From NCBI GenBank assembly GCA_035498555.1, contig DATKAB010000018.1, positions 1-43,068 of the forward strand: a DNA stretch of 43,068 bases, given 5' to 3'. The stretch comes from Candidatus Sulfotelmatobacter sp. Its GTDB lineage: Bacteria > Eisenbacteria > RBG-16-71-46. Below, piece after piece: positions 41,462 to 43,068 of this stretch; within the stretch, counting starts at the first letter, position 1, and every line of letters starts with the position of its first letter. Position numbers and translations under genes: made by a program. The notes beneath the pieces are model-generated. The model made no database searches. It saw only the letters and a list, made by a program, of their open reading frames with translations, and was not told where the DNA came from.

Positions 41462-43068
41462 TCAGCTCACGGTGGCCTCGGGCGCCGATTCCCCGGCGAG
41501 GAACTGCTCCTCGTAGAGCCGGGTATAGAGCCCGCCGCGCTCCAGGAGCTGCGCGTGAGTTCCGCGCTCGATGATGCGCCCCTTGTCCATCACCAGGATC
41601 AGTCCGGCACGCAGCACGGTGCTCAGCCGATGCGCGATCACCAGGCTGCTGCGGCCGGCCAGCACTGCCTCGAGCGCGTCGCGAATCAGGGCCTCGGAAC
41701 GGGAGTCGAGCGCCGAGGTGGCTTCGTCGAGGATCAGCAGCCGGGGATCGCGCAGCACCACGCGCGCGAGCGCCAGTCGCTGGCGTTCGCCGCCGGAGAG
41801 TTTGTAGCCGCGCTCGCCGACCAGCGTGTCGAAACCCTGGGGAAGCGCGGTGACCACGTCGAGCACCTGCGCGATCCGGCAGGCGCGCTCGAGCTCTTCA
41901 CGCTTCGCGTCGGCCTTGGCGTAGCGCAGGTTCTCGGCGATCGTGGCGTGGAACAGCGTGGTCTCCTGAGTGACCTTGGCGGTCCAGCGCGAGAGATCGG
42001 CGAGCGCCAGGTCGCGCAGATCGACGCCATCGAAGCGCACCATGCCCTGCGTCGGATCGTAGAGACGCGTCGCCAGATAGGTGACGGTGGTCTTGCCCGA
42101 GCCGCTCGGTCCCACCAGCGCCACCATCTGCCCGGGCGCGATCTCGAACGATAGATCCTCGACCGTCCAGGGCGGACCCTGGCCCGAATAGCTCATGCTC
42201 ACGTGCTCGAACGCGAGCGCACCGCGAGGCGCGGCGATGCGCTTCGGCTGCTCGGGATCGGTGATCTCGATCGGCAGATCGAGGTAGTCGAAGATGCGGC
42301 GGAACACGGCACCGGCGCTCAGCACGTCGACCTGGGCATTGACCAGTGCGGTGCACGGCATGTAGAGCCGGCCGAGGTAGCTCACGAACGCGACGATCGT
42401 ACCGATCGAGATCGCTCCGCCAATCGCCTCGTGGCCGCCGATCCAGTAAATGAGCGCCGGCCCGACCGAGGCGAACAGCATGATGAAGGCGAGGAACCAG
42501 CGCCCGACCGTGCCCTGCCGCACCTGCAGGTCGCGCACCGCTTGCGATTTCTCGCTGAAGCGCCGGCGCTCGTAGTCTTGCGCTCCGAACAGCCGTACCA
42601 GCAGGAAGCCGCTCACCGACAGCGCCTCCTGGATCACGTTCGCGATCTCCGACATCTTCTCCTGGGTGGCGGAGGCGATCTTGCCGCGCAACTGACCGAC
42701 GCGACGGGTGGGCAGGATGAAGAACGGCAGGACCGCCACCGCGACCAGCGACAGTCGCCAGTCGATCCGGAAGATCACGAACAGCGTGCTCGCCACCACC
42801 AGAACGTTGGAGACCAGGTTGACCATGGTGCCGGTCACCACGCCCTGAACGCTGCCCACGTCGTTCTGCAGCCGCGAGACGATCTCGCCCGACTTGGTGT
42901 TGGTGAAGAAGCGCAGCGACTGGCGCAGCAGCCGATCGAACATGTCGACGCGGATCTCGTGCATGACGTCCTGGCCCATCAGCGTGGCCAGGTAGCTCTG
43001 CCAGACGCCGAGCAAGCTGGCCAGCACCGGCGCGCCGATCATGCCGGCGATCAGCAGATCGAGCAGGC
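41462..43068 (-). CDS. ABC exporter, fused permease and ATPase (5' end beyond the right edge)
   Basis: The frame is open from the right edge, giving 535 codons in view; its start is outside. The membrane part (about the first 300 residues in view) shows five helices and the type-I exporter phrase EIRVDMFDRLLRQSLRFFTN. The ATPase has Walker A VGPSGSGKTTVTYLA, Q-loop VTQETTLFHA, signature LSGGERQRLALARVVL, Walker B LLILDEATSALD and the switch His in LVIAHRLSTV. This is the MsbA/LmrA half-transporter class, which exports lipids, peptides or drugs. With the downstream outer-membrane barrel and patatin-barrel genes (2-nt and 41-nt gaps) a lipid-related envelope function is attractive but unproven. 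Confidence 0.93.
   Translation of the reverse strand, partial: LLDLLIAGMIGAPVLASLLGVWQSYLATLMGQDVMHEIRVDMFDRLLRQSLRFFTNTKSGEIVSRLQNDVGSVQGVVTGTMVNLVSNVLVVASTLFVIFRIDWRLSLVAVAVLPFFILPTRRVGQLRGKIASATQEKMSEIANVIQEALSVSGFLLVRLFGAQDYERRRFSEKSQAVRDLQVRQGTVGRWFLAFIMLFASVGPALIYWIGGHEAIGGAISIGTIVAFVSYLGRLYMPCTALVNAQVDVLSAGAVFRRIFDYLDLPIEITDPEQPKRIAAPRGALAFEHVSMSYSGQGPPWTVEDLSFEIAPGQMVALVGPSGSGKTTVTYLATRLYDPTQGMVRFDGVDLRDLALADLSRWTAKVTQETTLFHATIAENLRYAKADAKREELERACRIAQVLDVVTALPQGFDTLVGERGYKLSGGERQRLALARVVLRDPRLLILDEATSALDSRSEALIRDALEAVLAGRSSLVIAHRLSTVLRAGLILVMDKGRIIERGTHAQLLERGGLYTRLYEEQFLAGESAPEATVS

Overview
The window is very GC-rich chromosomal DNA (roughly two thirds G+C by eye) with densely packed genes, many GTG or TTG starts and many 4-17 nt overlaps between neighbours. 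The organism is a Gram-negative-type bacterium: it has a TonB-dependent receptor, a patatin fused to an outer-membrane barrel, and a PorV-like barrel. The PorV-like protein and a secreted beta-helix protein with a fibronectin-III domain carrying the phrase TAPGDDG suggest a little-cultured lineage such as Candidatus Eisenbacteria or another FCB-like group. That placement is inference from protein style. No rRNA, tRNA, CRISPR array or transposase gene was seen.

Left part (1-5377): a truncated homodimeric-type pyruvate dehydrogenase E1 gene (minus strand), a small signal-anchored coiled-coil protein behind a probable ECF-sigma promoter, a strong hairpin terminator, and an S9 prolyl-oligopeptidase-type peptidase.

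Accessory region (5418-16239, all minus strand): two small membrane proteins with haem-type histidines, then a six-gene, tightly coupled operon. In order it encodes a LysM plus peptidoglycan-binding adaptor, a 1084-residue HEAGH metallopeptidase with a polyproline tail, a beta-propeller, a protein with three Ig/carboxypeptidase-regulatory-like repeats, a second regulatory-like protein, and a 939-residue protein with a Cys/His peptidase-like N-terminus and two peptidoglycan-binding domains. Most lack Sec signals. The set resembles cargo clusters found beside VgrG/PAAR or other contractile-injection genes, but none of those are in view. It is the best candidate here for a poorly described system.

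Middle (16327-28112): a membrane histidine kinase and a LuxR/NarL response regulator, then a TonB-dependent receptor whose upstream region carries two CGTA-N4-TACG dyads. A sulfite-oxidase-like molybdoenzyme and an acidic/proline-rich protein follow, flanked by two copies of a ~118 bp inverted-repeat element. ClpB and the secreted beta-helix protein come next.

Right part (28121-43068): a methyltransferase, a GGDEF cyclase (minus) and a PtsN-like IIA. A three-gene set then encodes very divergent NuoK/L/N-like membrane proteins, followed by surface-polysaccharide genes (FkbM methyltransferase, flippase with a leader ORF, GT4 glycosyltransferase). After a two-way terminator comes a minus-strand operon: ABC exporter (cut by the right edge), PorV-like barrel, patatin-barrel protein.
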